From Rosellinia necatrix (Eukaryota; Ascomycota; Sordariomycetes; Xylariales; Xylariaceae), in the NCBI GenBank assembly GCA_021209875.1, contig JAGYVD010000009.1, positions 2,542,001 to 2,606,000 of the forward strand: a stretch of DNA of 64,000 nt, written 5' to 3'. Of this stretch, positions 33,446-45,457 are shown in pieces. The translations under genes and the position numbers were made by a program. Positions within the stretch are counted from its first letter, which is position 1; each line of letters begins with the position of its first letter. The notes beneath the pieces were generated by a model that saw only the letters and a program-made list of their open reading frames with translations, was not told where the DNA came from and did no database searches.

Positions 33446-34541
33446 ATGTCTCCCGTCGAACATGCTGCGTCCATCTATATGCTCAATGCCGGGGCTGCTG
33501 CGCAGACCGAGCATGATCGGCTTAATATGCAGCACAGCATCTGCAACGACGCCATGGAAAACGATCTGCTCCCTCCGCATATCGCATCTTCACTTTCCGC
33601 TTCATCAGCACCCCCAAAGATCCTAGAGATCGCAACTGGAACCGGGGTATGGCTAATTGAGGTCGCCAAAACATTGTCTCCTGACGCAGAGCTTGTCGGT
33701 TTGGACTTTGACACCTCAAAATTCCCAATTCCGGCTACCTTAGCCCCCAACATTACGCTACGCCAAGCCAACATGTTTGAGCCATTCCCTAGCGAACTTC
33801 TCGGTAGATTTGACGTTGTAAATGTGCGGTTAATCGTATTTGCCCTGAAGGAAGGGCAGGGGATTGACCTAGCGAAAAACTTGATGACCCTCCTCAAGCC
33901 TGGAGGTTACATAGTGTGGACAGAGACTAGCCCTGGTGTGTATTCATATACTCATATCCTTTTATCGCCTTCTTTTCGATCGAGACTAACTTTCTTCCAG
34001 TAAGCACCCTCATGAAGCGGCATCTAGGAATAAGAACGCTCTAGCCCCCAACGCCACGCTTACACGTCGTAGTCCTTGACAGCTATTGAGCCACCTAGCC
34101 TTGCGTGGTTCAAGTTTCAGGAAGTCAATTGGCGCTTTGCCAAGAAGGTATCGAGAGACCCAAAGTGCGTAATATCAATCGTCCATTATTGCTATGTGGC
34201 GGCCATTTGGGGGTTGAAACTAATGAGAGTCTAGTATACCTCTAAGCATGCGACATTATATTCAGCAAGCCGGCTGCGTGGAGTGCGATACCAAAGCGTA
34301 CCCTTCAAGTCTGCTTTTATATACAGACAAAGCAAGCGGTTGGACCGAGCGAACAAATGCGCAGGCGAGAGAGCTATCCGTGCACACCGTCCGAGGAATT
34401 GTCAAACTGGGTGGCGTCGAGGGCATGACCACGGACGAGGAGGCAAGTGAGCTAATCACACTACTAGATCAAGAGATCAGAGACCGTACAGTTCATCACT
34501 TATGGGTTAGGGCCTGGGGGAAGAAGCCGGAGGCGTTGTGA
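33446..34541 (+). CDS. Class I SAM-dependent methyltransferase
   Basis: Small-molecule or LaeA/GliN-like methyltransferase fold. Exons 33446-33935, 34083-34164 and 34235-34541 give 292 residues. Motif I is LEIATGTGVWLIEVA, the acidic end of beta-2 is LVGLDFDTSKFP, and the motif-III-like region is FDVVNVRLIVFALKEGQG, followed by LLKPGGYIVWTE. The C-terminal part (MRHYIQQAGCVECDTKAYP, then EIRDRTVHHLWVRAWGKKP) resembles fungal secondary-metabolite methyltransferases. No partner biosynthetic core enzyme lies nearby, so the substrate is open. It sits alone in AT-richer, gene-poor DNA. Confidence 0.85.
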
Positions 34542-36934
34542 TTGACTCAAATTGTAAAGTTGATGTTAGTTTTTTGAATAATAAGGTATCATGTAAGAGC
34601 ATATTGGAAGAATTTTATAAGCCACGTGTTCTACCTTCACGCCTATCTGACTACATATGTCTCAACTACACGTGATGATACGCCCTTGTTGGTGCTTACT
34701 CATCTCCTCATTAGCGGAGATTTCGTCGTCAAGGACCTCGTCCCGTTGTTGAAGTTCAAGAAGCTTGCGGCTAGTCACTAGCTCCCGTCCCTAGTTTGTC
34801 GTTTGTAGGAAGCGCTAGCCCAGGAAGACGTCGCCGGGAACTGTATGGGATCGGAGCTAATTTCCCGAGAAATCAAGGATGACTCGTATAGTACATGGCA
34901 GCCAGGCATTTTGCGGGCTGGTCGAATATCTCATTAGTGATGTCCCATATTACTTCTACGAGCCCACTGGGGCACAATTGGAGTTCGAAATGTTGTGAAT
35001 ACATCTGAGACATAGATATTTGCGGTGACGGGGATCTGCGTACTACAGAGACGTAATCACATTCAGCATATCGTGAGTCAAAACGCAGATCTGCTTGATT
35101 ACGGCATAACCCAAAAGAGGAAGAAAAAAAAGAGCCAATCGTAACCGAATTACGTGAAACATCCCACAGTGGTATAATACTCCCGGGGGCCTTATCACGT
35201 GTTAAATCAAGGCGAGTTATCATCCTAAATAGAGTTATAACACTACTCTTGGGGGAACTTAAGACAGGAGACTGAAACTAAAAATAGATCGGATATTGTT
35301 TCCTTTTTGCTTTAACGGATATCCGTCAAGAAATACGGGTGATGGAAGAGTGAGGAGCAAGATGACTTACGTCACGGAACCAAGCCCTACCTATCCCTGG
35401 GCCTCCACCGGGCACGGACCTAAAGACTATGTATATAAGCTAGGAACCTCCCTCCTTGTACAATAACATAAGTAATTTCTAGAACTACCAGCAATACGAA
35501 CCGTGACAACTCGAAGTAGACTTCTCGCAAGTATATTATCCCCTATTCACCTATCCTAAAATGAGTATGAATCCGATGTTCAATGGGGACATCGTTCAAG
35601 TCACCTTTTACATGATTTTAACGTTTTGAAAGCTGCCGCCGTTGAAGTCTAAAGTGCTGCGGTCTAACGATCTAGTTTGGTGCGCATGACCACCTGATGA
35701 TTGATGGAGTAGAATATAGTGTCATAACCACGTAGGCATGTGGATATAAAGGACTAAGTCAACTTAACTAAGAACCGGCTGACGCGCTTCACTACTCATC
35801 GACTTTTTGTCGTTTTATCGCTCCATCTATTCAATTCAACAGTTGTTGCCTTGATCAACTAGATCCCCCTTTCAATTGCGTTCTAAAGCCCGTAGTAAGA
35901 AGTGTGACGACTATTCCATCTCTAACGAAACCGCCATTATTACCCAGAATACACAGTTCACTTCAGTATACATATTAATATTCGCGAGCGATTATGGGAC
36001 TCACGTATCAAGGATTCGTGAACGTGAAATAAAAACAGTAACAATCCATACTCATAGAACCATAAATACTTATATTTGCTTATCTATTTTAACATTGCTT
36101 TTCTTGTCACATATAAAGGCGCGTTCAACTAAACGACGCCAAGCGTGGGAAATACATCAGGCCATCCTAGTCCGGTTCTACCTTCGATTTAATTAAGTGA
36201 AACGTTTTCATTTTATTAAAGTCGACATATACGGAAGGTGATGCCCAACAGCTCCCAGTTACATCGCAGTACAGACACCCCGCTTCACTGGCGGCCGTGT
36301 GATTCCAGGGCATGCAATAAATCCCGTTCATTATCATCGTCTAAATCTGGGGGAATGGTGGGGGTCCGTCTCGTATCCTAGTCCCGGCTGAGAAAGGAAT
36401 GCTACACAAGCCTCCAGGCTTTTGGTGGCGATGCCTTTCTTTAAAGTCTCTAGGGCGCCGTCGTCGCAACATATCCTGCAGGCACCCTTTCCGGTCGAGG
36501 AGCGTCTCCCGGGGTATTGGTGATCAGCTGAGCATGGACGGCAGATGATCCGCTCGTATCACAACTCGCCCCCCCAAGAGAAACGGACCGAAATGGCTCT
36601 GCAGTGTCCTTGATGAGGCAAATCGAGTCAGTGCTCTTGTTTTTCTCAACTCTACGATGGGGGCAGATCGGCGCTCTGCCCAGCTTCCCCGCGTTTGTGG
36701 GGTTGCATCGATACACGATGCCTGCATCTGAATGCGGTCTTATATGGCGATGGCCTCAGTTACGCTAGCCTGCCGGAAGGTTGGTAGCGATGCCAAAAGT
36801 GTTTTATAAAAGGCTGCGTCGAGGACGCGGACTATGCCGGTGATCGACATTGATTGCCCCCTGGGCCCTAACTACCTCACCTGATCACACTATACGCTGT
36901 TAATCAAGGGTTGATGAGATAAACGTGAGCGAAC
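34542..36934. other. Gene-poor AT-richer region
   Basis: 2.4 kb between the methyltransferase and alpha-glucosidase. Small ORFs (for example around 35876-36196) have no domain signature and AT-rich codons. No repeat family recognised. Confidence 0.4.
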
Positions 36935-39533
36935 ATGAAGTTTCTTTCACGCTTCATGCTAGCTTCAGCTTCCGGGGCTTTAGCTATATCAATTGATGAC
37001 TGCCCGGGGTACACGGCGTCCAATGTTGTCGAAAGCGACGGCAGGCTCACCGCAGACTTGTCCCTCGCCGGCACTGCATGCAACATCTACGGCACTGATC
37101 TCACGGCTCTCAAGCTTCTTATTGAGTACCAAACAAGTCCGTAGTGATTTGTATCAGAGCCTAGGTTCCGGGCTTATTTATTCATTAGGCTCTCGGCTCC
37201 ACGTCAAGATCTACGACGCCGAGCTCCAAGTATACCAAATCCAGGAGTCCGTGCTACCACGGCCTCCCAACCCAGGGGTTCTCGCATCAGATTCCGCGAT
37301 CCAGTTCCATCTGACGGAGGACCCCTTCTCATTTTCCATCTCGCGTACTGATTCCGACGAGGTCCTATTCAACACCAACGGCACCCAGTTGGTCTTCGAG
37401 TCTCAATATGTCAGGCTCCGAACCGAGCTACCTCAGGACCCGAACCTGTACGGGCTTGGAGAGCATTCGGATTCCTTCCGACTACCCACGACTAAATATA
37501 GGCGCACAATGTGGAACGCCGAGTCGCCGTTCATCCCCCGCAATAGCAATCTGTACGGCAGCCACCCGAACTATCTAGAACACCGCGGCGAGGCAGGGAG
37601 CCACGGCGTAGCCCTCCTGAACGCCAACGGCATGGATATCAACATCGACAAGACCGACTCGGGCGACCAGTATCTCGAGTACAACACCATCGGCGGGGTG
37701 CTAGACTTCTACTTCCTCGCCGGGCCCAGCCCCACGGAGGTGAGCCGGCAGTACGCCGAGGTCGTGGGCATGCCGGCGATGATGTCGTACTGGACCTTCG
37801 GGTTCCAGCAGTGCAAGTACGGGTGGCCGGACATCGAGTTCGAGGCGGCGGTGGTGGCCAACTACTCGGCCGCGAACATACCGCTGGAGGCGCTCTGGGC
37901 CGACATCGACTACATGGACCGGCGGCGTATCTTCACGACGGACCCGGAGAAATACCCGCTCGGCAAGATGCGCGCGCTCGTCGGCGAGATGCACCAGCGG
38001 GGCCAGAAATACATCATGATGCTGGACCCGGGCGTGCACCGGTCGGACGACTACGCCCCGTACGCGCGGGGCCGGGCGGCCGGCGCGTTCATCAGGGCGG
38101 CCGACGGGTCGTCCCTGTACCGCGGCGAGCAGTGGGCCGGGGAGGTCGTCTGGCCGGACTGGTTCGCGCCGGGGGCGCGGGCGTGGTGGGCGGACGAGAT
38201 GCGCCGGTTCTTTGACGCGGAGACGGGGCTCGACATCGACGGGGCGTGGAACGACATGAACGAGGTGTCCAACTTCTGCGTCGACACCGACTGCGAACCG
38301 TCGGACGCGGAGCGCCGGGAGGCGGAGGAGCGCGCCCAGCAGCGGCGGCAGGCTGGCTCCTCCGCCGCGGCGGGCGACATGAAGGGGCTCCCGGGCCGGG
38401 ATCTGTTCAGCCCGGCGTACCGCATCGGCAACCACCAGGGCGCGCTGAGCGCGCGGACGCTGTATACGAACAACACGAACGCGGACGGGACGGCGCAGTA
38501 CGACACGCACAACCTGCACGGGCTCATGATGATCTCGGCGACGCGGGCGGCGCTGCTGGCGCGGCGCCCCTCGGCGCGGCCGTTCGTGCTGACGCGCTCG
38601 ACGTTCGCCGGGGCGGGCGCCAAGGCGGCGCACTGGTTCGGCGACAACGAGAGCAGCTGGGCGGACTACCGGGCGACCGTGGCGCAGATGCTGGCGTTCG
38701 CGGCCGTGCACGCGGTGCCGATGGTGGGGTCGGACGTGTGCGGGTTCAACGGCGCCGCGCGCGAGGCCATGTGCGCGCGCTGGGCGCTGCTGGCCGCCTT
38801 CCAGCCCTTCTACCGCAACCACGCGGACATCTCGGCGCCGGACCAGGAGCTCTACCGCTGGGCCGTCGTGGCCGCGGCCGCGCGCCGGGCCGTCGACGCG
38901 CGCTACCGGCTCCTCGACTACATCTACACGGCGGCCCGGCGCGCCGCCGCCGACGGGACGCCCATCGTCAACCCGCTCTTCTTCCTCTACCCGGCCGACG
39001 CGGCCACCTTCGGCATCGACCTGCAGTGGTTCTACGGCGACGCCGTACTCGTGTCCCCCGTCACCGACGACGACGCCGCCTCCGTGACCTTCTACCTGCC
39101 GGACGACGTCTTCTACGACTTCTGGACCCTCGCGCCCGTCGAGGGCCGCGGCGCGTCCGTCACGGTCGACAACGTCGCCCTCACTGACATCCCCGTCCAC
39201 GTCCGCGGCGGCACCGTGCTGCCGCTGCGCAGCGCCTCGGCCAACACTACCGCCCTGGTCCGCCGGAATGACTTCACCCTCCTCGTCGCGCCGGGCCGCG
39301 ACGGCCGGGCAGCCGGGTCCCTCTACCTCGACGACGGCGACAGCGTGGATGTGGGTAGCGAGTACTCGGACATCAGCTTCACGTGGGACGGCGAGACCCT
39401 CAGGGCCGATGGGATCTTTGGCTATCAGACCGACGTTGTTGTCGAGACCGTGAAGATCCTGGGCGGCGAAGAGCCGGTTACGAAGGAAGGCAGTTGGAGT
39501 CTAAACGAGGCTTTCGAAATTGCCATGAACTAG
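36935..39533 (+). CDS. Secreted GH31 alpha-glucosidase
   Basis: Family 31 glycoside hydrolase releasing glucose from alpha-1,4/1,6 glucans such as maltose or starch fragments. Exons 36935-37136 and 37189-39533 give 848 residues. An N-terminal signal peptide is visible (MKFLSRFMLASASGALA). GH31 landmarks are NLYGLGEHSD, FGFQQCKYGWPD, ALWADIDYMDRRRIFTTD and the nucleophile in GAWNDMNEVSNFC (Asp about 423). The acid/base is in HWFGDNESSW (Asp about 553), with VGSDVCGFNG and RNHAD further on. A C-terminal beta domain carries YLDDGDSVD. Catalytic residues are intact. Codon wobble from 37.7 to 39.3 kb is almost entirely G/C, while both gene ends are ordinary. Confidence 0.94.
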
Positions 39534-39567
39534 ACTGACTGACTGACTGACTGACTGATTGACTGAC
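39533..39567 (+). repeat. GACT tandem repeat after alpha-glucosidase stop
   Basis: About eight GACT units starting within a base or two of the TAG stop, so the repeat forms the first part of the 3' untranslated region. Confidence 0.85.
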
Positions 39568-40327
39568 CAGGTGGTGACAGGCGGCTACAGAACAATATTA
39601 TGCACTCGTTACTGAAGTAAGTAATCCCTCAGGTGATCATGTAGTGAACCCATTACACTAGTAGGCTAGACTAGATGATACATGCATGGTTACGCTGTGC
39701 AACGTTACGCAGCATTGGGATAAGAATGTGACACAAGGTGTTAGATTTCGTAAATGTCGTAGGGCACAATGAACCTGTCTTAATATAACCGCCACTTTTG
39801 CTCAACTATAACTTACCTAGGCTAAGCCAATAGATAATTAAGAAACTATGCCATGGATAGTTTACGCACAGTGAAATGGTCTATATTGAAACAGTTACCT
39901 TTTCACGCTTTATCACGCTTTTACAATCCCAGTATTATACCTTCGGTACCGCGCCAGGGGATGCAGGGCCGACTAGCAAACTAATGGCGAACTCTATTCC
40001 GAGCCTGCCAGAATATATACACCAACTAATCCATTTACCACACCTCTTCTAGACATGGCTTATCACAGGTTCTAAATCGGATCTCCTAAACTACCTCTGA
40101 CGCTTTTCTTTCTCACAGTTAGTATATCAATATACTCAAATAACCCGTTAATTTCCCATCGCCCTTTGCGAGTTATCCCTCGGTACATACTTGTGGTGCT
40201 TTTCTCGGGGCGCCTGTAAATTGGCGGGTCCCTTGTCTCTGATGCGGAAGGGAGGCTTCGCCCCTCTCTGAGACGATGGATACCGTAGCGTTGCGGGAGG
40301 GACTCTAATACTTCAAGGCTAACTTGG
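39568..40327. other. Convergent intergenic region
   Basis: 3' side of the alpha-glucosidase and reductase genes. No gene recognised. Confidence 0.4.
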
Positions 40328-41714
40328 TCATTCGATAGGGATTCCCTGATACTCGTCGTACCCAAGCGCGAGGTTCATGTTCTCTGATTATAGTTGTTAG
40401 CTAAAATAAAAATGCCGTTGTTCGTCGTTCTTCCCCGAAAAGACTTACGCAGGCATTGTGTGGCAGCGCCCTTGAGGAGGTTGTCGATTGTGGCACAACT
40501 ATCCATAATTAGCCGAAGCATCTTCAAGGATTAAAACCCTGGGGTGGGATGCTCACACGACGATACGTTTGCCGGTGCTGTCAACAGCGAACCCTCCAAT
40601 CTCAACTCCGTGCTTGTTCTGTATCGACTTCACAAGTGGAGCTTCACCGACGACCTTTACAAGCTTTTCGCCAGCATATCGGTCTTGATAAATCTGGCGG
40701 ATATCTCGAGAAGTCATCGTCTTGTTCAGGGGGATATTGACTGTCAGGTGAATACCACGGAACCAGGAGGCGCTAGGTTATTGTCAGTCTCCAGACATGA
40801 AGAGGAAAAAGGAATAGGACAGACCAATGCGGAATGAATGCAGTCTCCACATTGAGGTGATGACTGATTTCTCGCTCGTGTATATGTCCAGTCAAGCTGT
40901 CTGTTGAGAATGAGCTTGCTATTTGCTTGTAGCTGACTTCTTAACTCTTACACGGCATAAGGTTTTCATGGAGAAGGTTGACATCGTTCCTTGGGGAAGG
41001 CCGTGTGCCAGATCCACTGTAGCCCGAAACCCCGAAGACCGTGGGCATGCCTCCCAAATGTTCCAAAATGGGCGCCAAGGCTAATTGCGACCCTGTCGAA
41101 TAACAGCCTGGCAGGCTGATGCGTGTCGATTGGGCAAGCTTGCTTCGCTGGGTTAATTCGGGAAGTCCGTACGCCCAAGCGCTGTCGAAACGGTAATCGG
41201 CGGAAAGATCTACTATAACACTCGAACTCTGGCCAAGCGCTTCCACATAAGGCTGATTCACATTATTAGGGAGGGCCAAAACCCAACAGGTGACCTTGCC
41301 GTCCTTGTCCAGTTGAGCTACTTCCTCGGGAGACATATTCTCGTAGATGATTTTGCGCTTGGTATATCCTTTGAGCTCCTGGCCGTCGAGTTCTCGAGAA
41401 AACACATGTCGAAGGTCCATGTTGGGGTGCTCGTTGAAAAGATCGATCAGGGCTTGGCCTGTATAGCCACGGGCACCAATGAGGCCTATCCGTGTAGGCG
41501 CCTCGTTGGAGGCATTCTTCTTGCCAAAGGGCTGGTTCGGGTTCGTGGTGGTAGCATAGGACAGATGTGCGGTAGAAGAGAGGGAGCGGGCTTGGGCGAT
41601 GCTGATGCTTCGACCGAGGGAGGCCCTCGGCATCGGCGCGACGGCGCTCGAGGCCGCTCGGGGGGCAACGCGGCGGGAGCCGAGGCGCACCGCCCCAGAA
41701 ATAGCGGACAGCAT
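40328..41714 (-). CDS. Free-standing mitochondrial N-acetyl-gamma-glutamyl-phosphate reductase
   Basis: NADPH-dependent reductase (ArgC type), third step of arginine/ornithine synthesis in the mitochondrial matrix. Five exons (40954-41714, 40825-40896, 40557-40772, 40449-40498, 40328-40383) give 384 residues. A presequence (MLSAISGAVRLGSRRVAPRA, with an RSLSSTAH end) is followed by the Rossmann GLIGARGYTGQALI. The catalytic cysteine is in LPGCYSTG (about residue 204), then VSGYSGSGT, HIHEREIS, IDNLLKGAATQC and the end GYDEYQGIPIE. Fungi usually carry this enzyme as the C-terminal half of the Arg5,6 polyprotein after acetylglutamate kinase; no kinase sequence is present upstream. An ATG at 41822 would lengthen the N-terminus by 36 residues; 41714 starts a better presequence. 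Confidence 0.88.
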
Positions 41715-41822
41715 GATTCCGATAAAAGCAAGCCCAATTAATCGGTAGGTTGGCAGAGCAGGTTTGGATGGATGTTGTATGGTGTGCGATGTTGTCAACC
41801 TCTGGGCTGCCAAAGTAGTCAT

Positions 41823-43818
41823 TGGCTGGCGCGCGGACGCATTATTGGGTGGAGTGTCATTGCCGGCTCAAAGTTTTATGCCGAAATCGGTCGTCTGGGC
41901 TGTGAGTGATGGACCCACTGTTTTAATCTACCTAGCAACTTTAGCTAAGTCCCGGCTCCGTTATTCATGCATACCCCCCCCCGTAATTTCAACAAGTCGC
42001 CTTATATGATATATCATTAGAAGCCTCTTCTGCGCCTTCCACCGGTAAAAATTCCGTTGCACGGGCGGCAGATTTCGGTTTCGGTCCCCTTGAGTCTATC
42101 GCAAGTTCCGACACTTGACTTTAAAGGTATACATACCACTTGCCTTCTTGACTGACGGTCCCCCCCCCCCCATCCCCTACCCCCACAGCTCACGCATATT
42201 CTGTATCTCATCGTTCTCTCTGAGCCTCACTCGATCCATACGCAAGTCGATGGCTTGGCAAAAGATCTTGGGTTGTGTAGGACCACTATATTGGCGATAG
42301 ACAACTTGGTCGTGAGGGTATCTCAACCATTCGACGACTCGTATGTCAGGAGCTTTCTGTTTGGGTGACATCTACCACTCCTTGAGCCACTTGCCATGCT
42401 GTGTCCTCAGGGTGCCTTGCACAGCCCACAACTTTGCATGTAGTTCGTCTTTCCGCTGTTAAGTTTCGTGGCGAGTTAGTAAACGTCCCCGGCCGTAGCG
42501 CAAGCATGGTGTACATACTTGGGAAAGACTGCACCGTGATTCGAGTCTATAGGTGCCACTTGCACACGAGGCGCCGACTAACTCAGTGTCTGTCGCGTAA
42601 ATGCCCTGGTGGTTTGTGAAGTCCATCGAGAAAATCGATTTCGTCCTCTAACACATTCGCAGATGTTGTTACGGGATTTGGGAACCATGGTGCGACGTCT
42701 TCTCATGTGGTTGTGTATCAAAGACATCCATTTTTTTTTCCCTTTATACCTAGACAGTATGATACCATGGAAGCTCTAACTACTAGGTAAGGTATGTAGT
42801 CTGACCATCCAATATAGTGGCAATCTTTACGTGGACCTGTACCTAAGCTTTTATGCTAGCACAAGCACTTCAGTACTAGGTAACTAGTATGTACTTGTGT
42901 TAGCTTGTGAAGATGGGTCGGAACAGGCTTAAGGCGGCACGGCTCAGGTAACCCCCTAATCTACACTAGTGATGGGGTCCAAGGCCATAACCGTGTCAGT
43001 GCATATTAGTTTAAGTACGTACCTACCTACCTAGACTGGGTAAGGCATTGCGTTAACTTCACTAAACAAACGCCTCAATGCCTAACGCCTGGTTGCACGG
43101 TTGAAAACTCCATATATTGGTCCGAGCCTCGACGGGTCCTACGGGTCGTACGGCATATGGTAGGTCACAAGTGGCTCTGCCGGATGGAATTTGTAAAGTT
43201 CAAGCCTAAAGAGGCTGGCGCGCGCTTAGGGGGGCTGTGGGACACGCGCACCAGACGAGGGCCCAAAACTGGAAGCAGGAAACGAGGAAAAGAAAAAGGA
43301 AAAGAAAACTAAGGGCACGCACGGGTATGGCCAAAGAGAAGGGCATTGTTACCTGCCCAACGGGACTAACGAAGGGCCCTTCCCGGATGATCATGTCGTC
43401 TACATCTGTGACTGCATCCTAATCCTTCATCGCCAACGCCAACGGCGTCCGTATCACTGCGCCTGGATCAACTGGTGATGTCCAGCGATCGACGCCACAG
43501 CCAGCCCTCACGATTTCCTAAGCTCTTTTGATGCACCCCATCGTTTAGGCTACACAGTATAAGATCGAAAGGTTCGTTGGAAAATGCACACGGTTACATT
43601 ACTTTAAACATACTAGTCCATCATTTCCTAGCCAAAACGGATGTACACTAGATGCATACAAAGCCAATAGACGACACGTCGGAAGAAGCCAGGATCGTAT
43701 ATATACCCTAGCACGCTACCCCCCAGCCCCGCCCATCCAAGGCTGGCCGATACCTTCACCTCGTTCTTTCGTCTATTTCTCCCGTATTCACATCTTCTAC
43801 ATTCTGCGTGGACTGGCG
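41823..43818. other. Intergenic region
   Basis: 2 kb upstream of the reductase. Homopolymers near 41972 (C9) and 42162 (C12), and TACCTACC words near 43019-43033. No acetylglutamate kinase coding sequence and no other gene recognised. Confidence 0.45.
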
Positions 43819-44592
43819 ATGACAATGGCCTCCTCAGAGATGTCCTGCTCGTTTCGAGCGAACTGGATGTATTCCGACCCATATGCGTACCAATATTCCG
43901 ATATCGCCACCTCCCACGATCCCCATGCTGAAGAGACTGCTGGTAGTGGTGACCGCTGCGAGCTAGAAGGGTCGAGTCTAACAGATATGACGCGTCACGA
44001 GTTAGCAACCGACCTGTCGATGGAAACAGTGCATGATAGCCGTCAAATAATGCGTGAACCTAGTTATCCTCCTAGGTCTAGTCGCGGTCGCCTTTCCGTC
44101 ATTGGTGGAAGTCTCGAATATTCGTTTCGTCGTGTGCATGCAAGAAACGTATCTGCGCCCACGGCACCGACTCCCTACGCTCCAAAGACATCTCCCCCTC
44201 CCCAGCCCCCGAGGGCGGGTCTCATATCCGCCTCAGATCACGATCCCACGCCGGTCCAGTACTACGCGCTGGATACACCTCTCTCTGTTCAGTGCATACA
44301 GCCAGGTCGTATGTATGCCAACAGCCTCATGCCCGCCTTGGAGCACGATCCCACGCGATTTCGGTGCTATGCACCGAATACCCCATCCCATACCCCGCAC
44401 ACACAGCCGAGGCATGTATATGACGATGGCCCCATGTCTGTTGACGAGAACGCCTCAGCGCGGAAGGGACCGAGCTGCGACTTTGACACTATCTTGCGAA
44501 ATATTGAGCAAATACCTAGGAAAGATGGGGGGAAACTGGGACGCGAACGGTCAATTCGATATTATGATCGATATTCAAGCAACTCCGGTTAA
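43819..44592 (+). CDS. Unrecognised protein with internal repeat
   Basis: Open frame of 257 residues with a plausible ATG context and no intron. I recognise no domain. It is rich in Ser, Pro, Tyr and Arg, without a signal peptide or membrane segment. Residues about 136-207 hold two imperfect copies of a roughly 35-residue unit built on HDPT...YAxxTP...QP...Y. The C-terminus (CDFDTILRNIEQIPRK) looks like a short helix. It may be a lineage-specific gene or a chance ORF; codon use is unremarkable and gives no decision. Transcript data would settle it. Confidence 0.45.
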   Translation: MTMASSEMSCSFRANWMYSDPYAYQYSDIATSHDPHAEETAGSGDRCELEGSSLTDMTRHELATDLSMETVHDSRQIMREPSYPPRSSRGRLSVIGGSLEYSFRRVHARNVSAPTAPTPYAPKTSPPPQPPRAGLISASDHDPTPVQYYALDTPLSVQCIQPGRMYANSLMPALEHDPTRFRCYAPNTPSHTPHTQPRHVYDDGPMSVDENASARKGPSCDFDTILRNIEQIPRKDGGKLGRERSIRYYDRYSSNSG

Positions 44593-45457
44593 GTGGTTCA
44601 GAGCTAACCTGAGATTTGTTTCTGGAAGGATAATAGGCAGGTCTTCGTAGAAACGGTATATACCTACCTACCTACCTACCTTACGTCAGGTTAGGCTTCG
44701 CCGACTTTAAATATCACGGAATGAGACACAGTGCGATGGTGATGACGATTATTTCTCAAATGTTATCTCGCTACCTTGGCTAAGCGCGATAGCTATTCGA
44801 ATGGACTAATCTAACTACCTACCAGTACAGACGGCGAAGAGATACTAAACCAAGTAATCATAACCGTGATATCGTGGATATGCCGGCACCCCTGCACAAT
44901 AAGTGTAAAAGCCGGTCAGGGCATCGCGGCAAGTAACGGATGATCTTTCGAGGATCCTCTATCTCGGGTCAAGATCCTAACGGTTGTTGTAGTTCCTATA
45001 GTAGCGCTCCTAGTTTCGTGAGTGGAGGAATAACTCGTTGGTGGTAAAGGTGAATTCGTTACACGGTTGATGTCTTCATCCTCTTGATTAAAGTGGCTGA
45101 TAATACATTACGGGACCAACCCCTACCTACACTAATTGATGCTCTCCCGCACACCGACAGATCTACTTACTAGGTAGTTGCCCCACCTCAATTACAGGGG
45201 CTCCCCGCGTTGACGGGTAGCTGTGGAACTTTCCCCAAATCCCCCCATCAAAAATACATGCCTGCATACAAACAATATCTTTATCTCTGCCTACCTACTT
45301 ACACATTGGTACTGTGCCGACAATAGCGCACGACATCACACATACACACGCCCCCTTTCGTAACCGGGCTCCATCGATGGAAACAACACAAAACTACAAA
45401 CACATAACAGCCCATACCATACCATACCATAACATACCACACCACCACGCTAAAAAA
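44593..45457. other. Intergenic region
   Basis: Upstream of SPC19. CTAC tetranucleotide run at about 44662-44681 and an ACCAT pentanucleotide run at 45413-45437. No gene recognised. Confidence 0.45.

Noticed and set aside
38246..39187. Long frames opposite and beside the alpha-glucosidase (for example 313 and 499 residues)
   Set aside because: Shadow frames created by extreme GC at third codon positions; Arg/Ala/Gly-rich with no domain.
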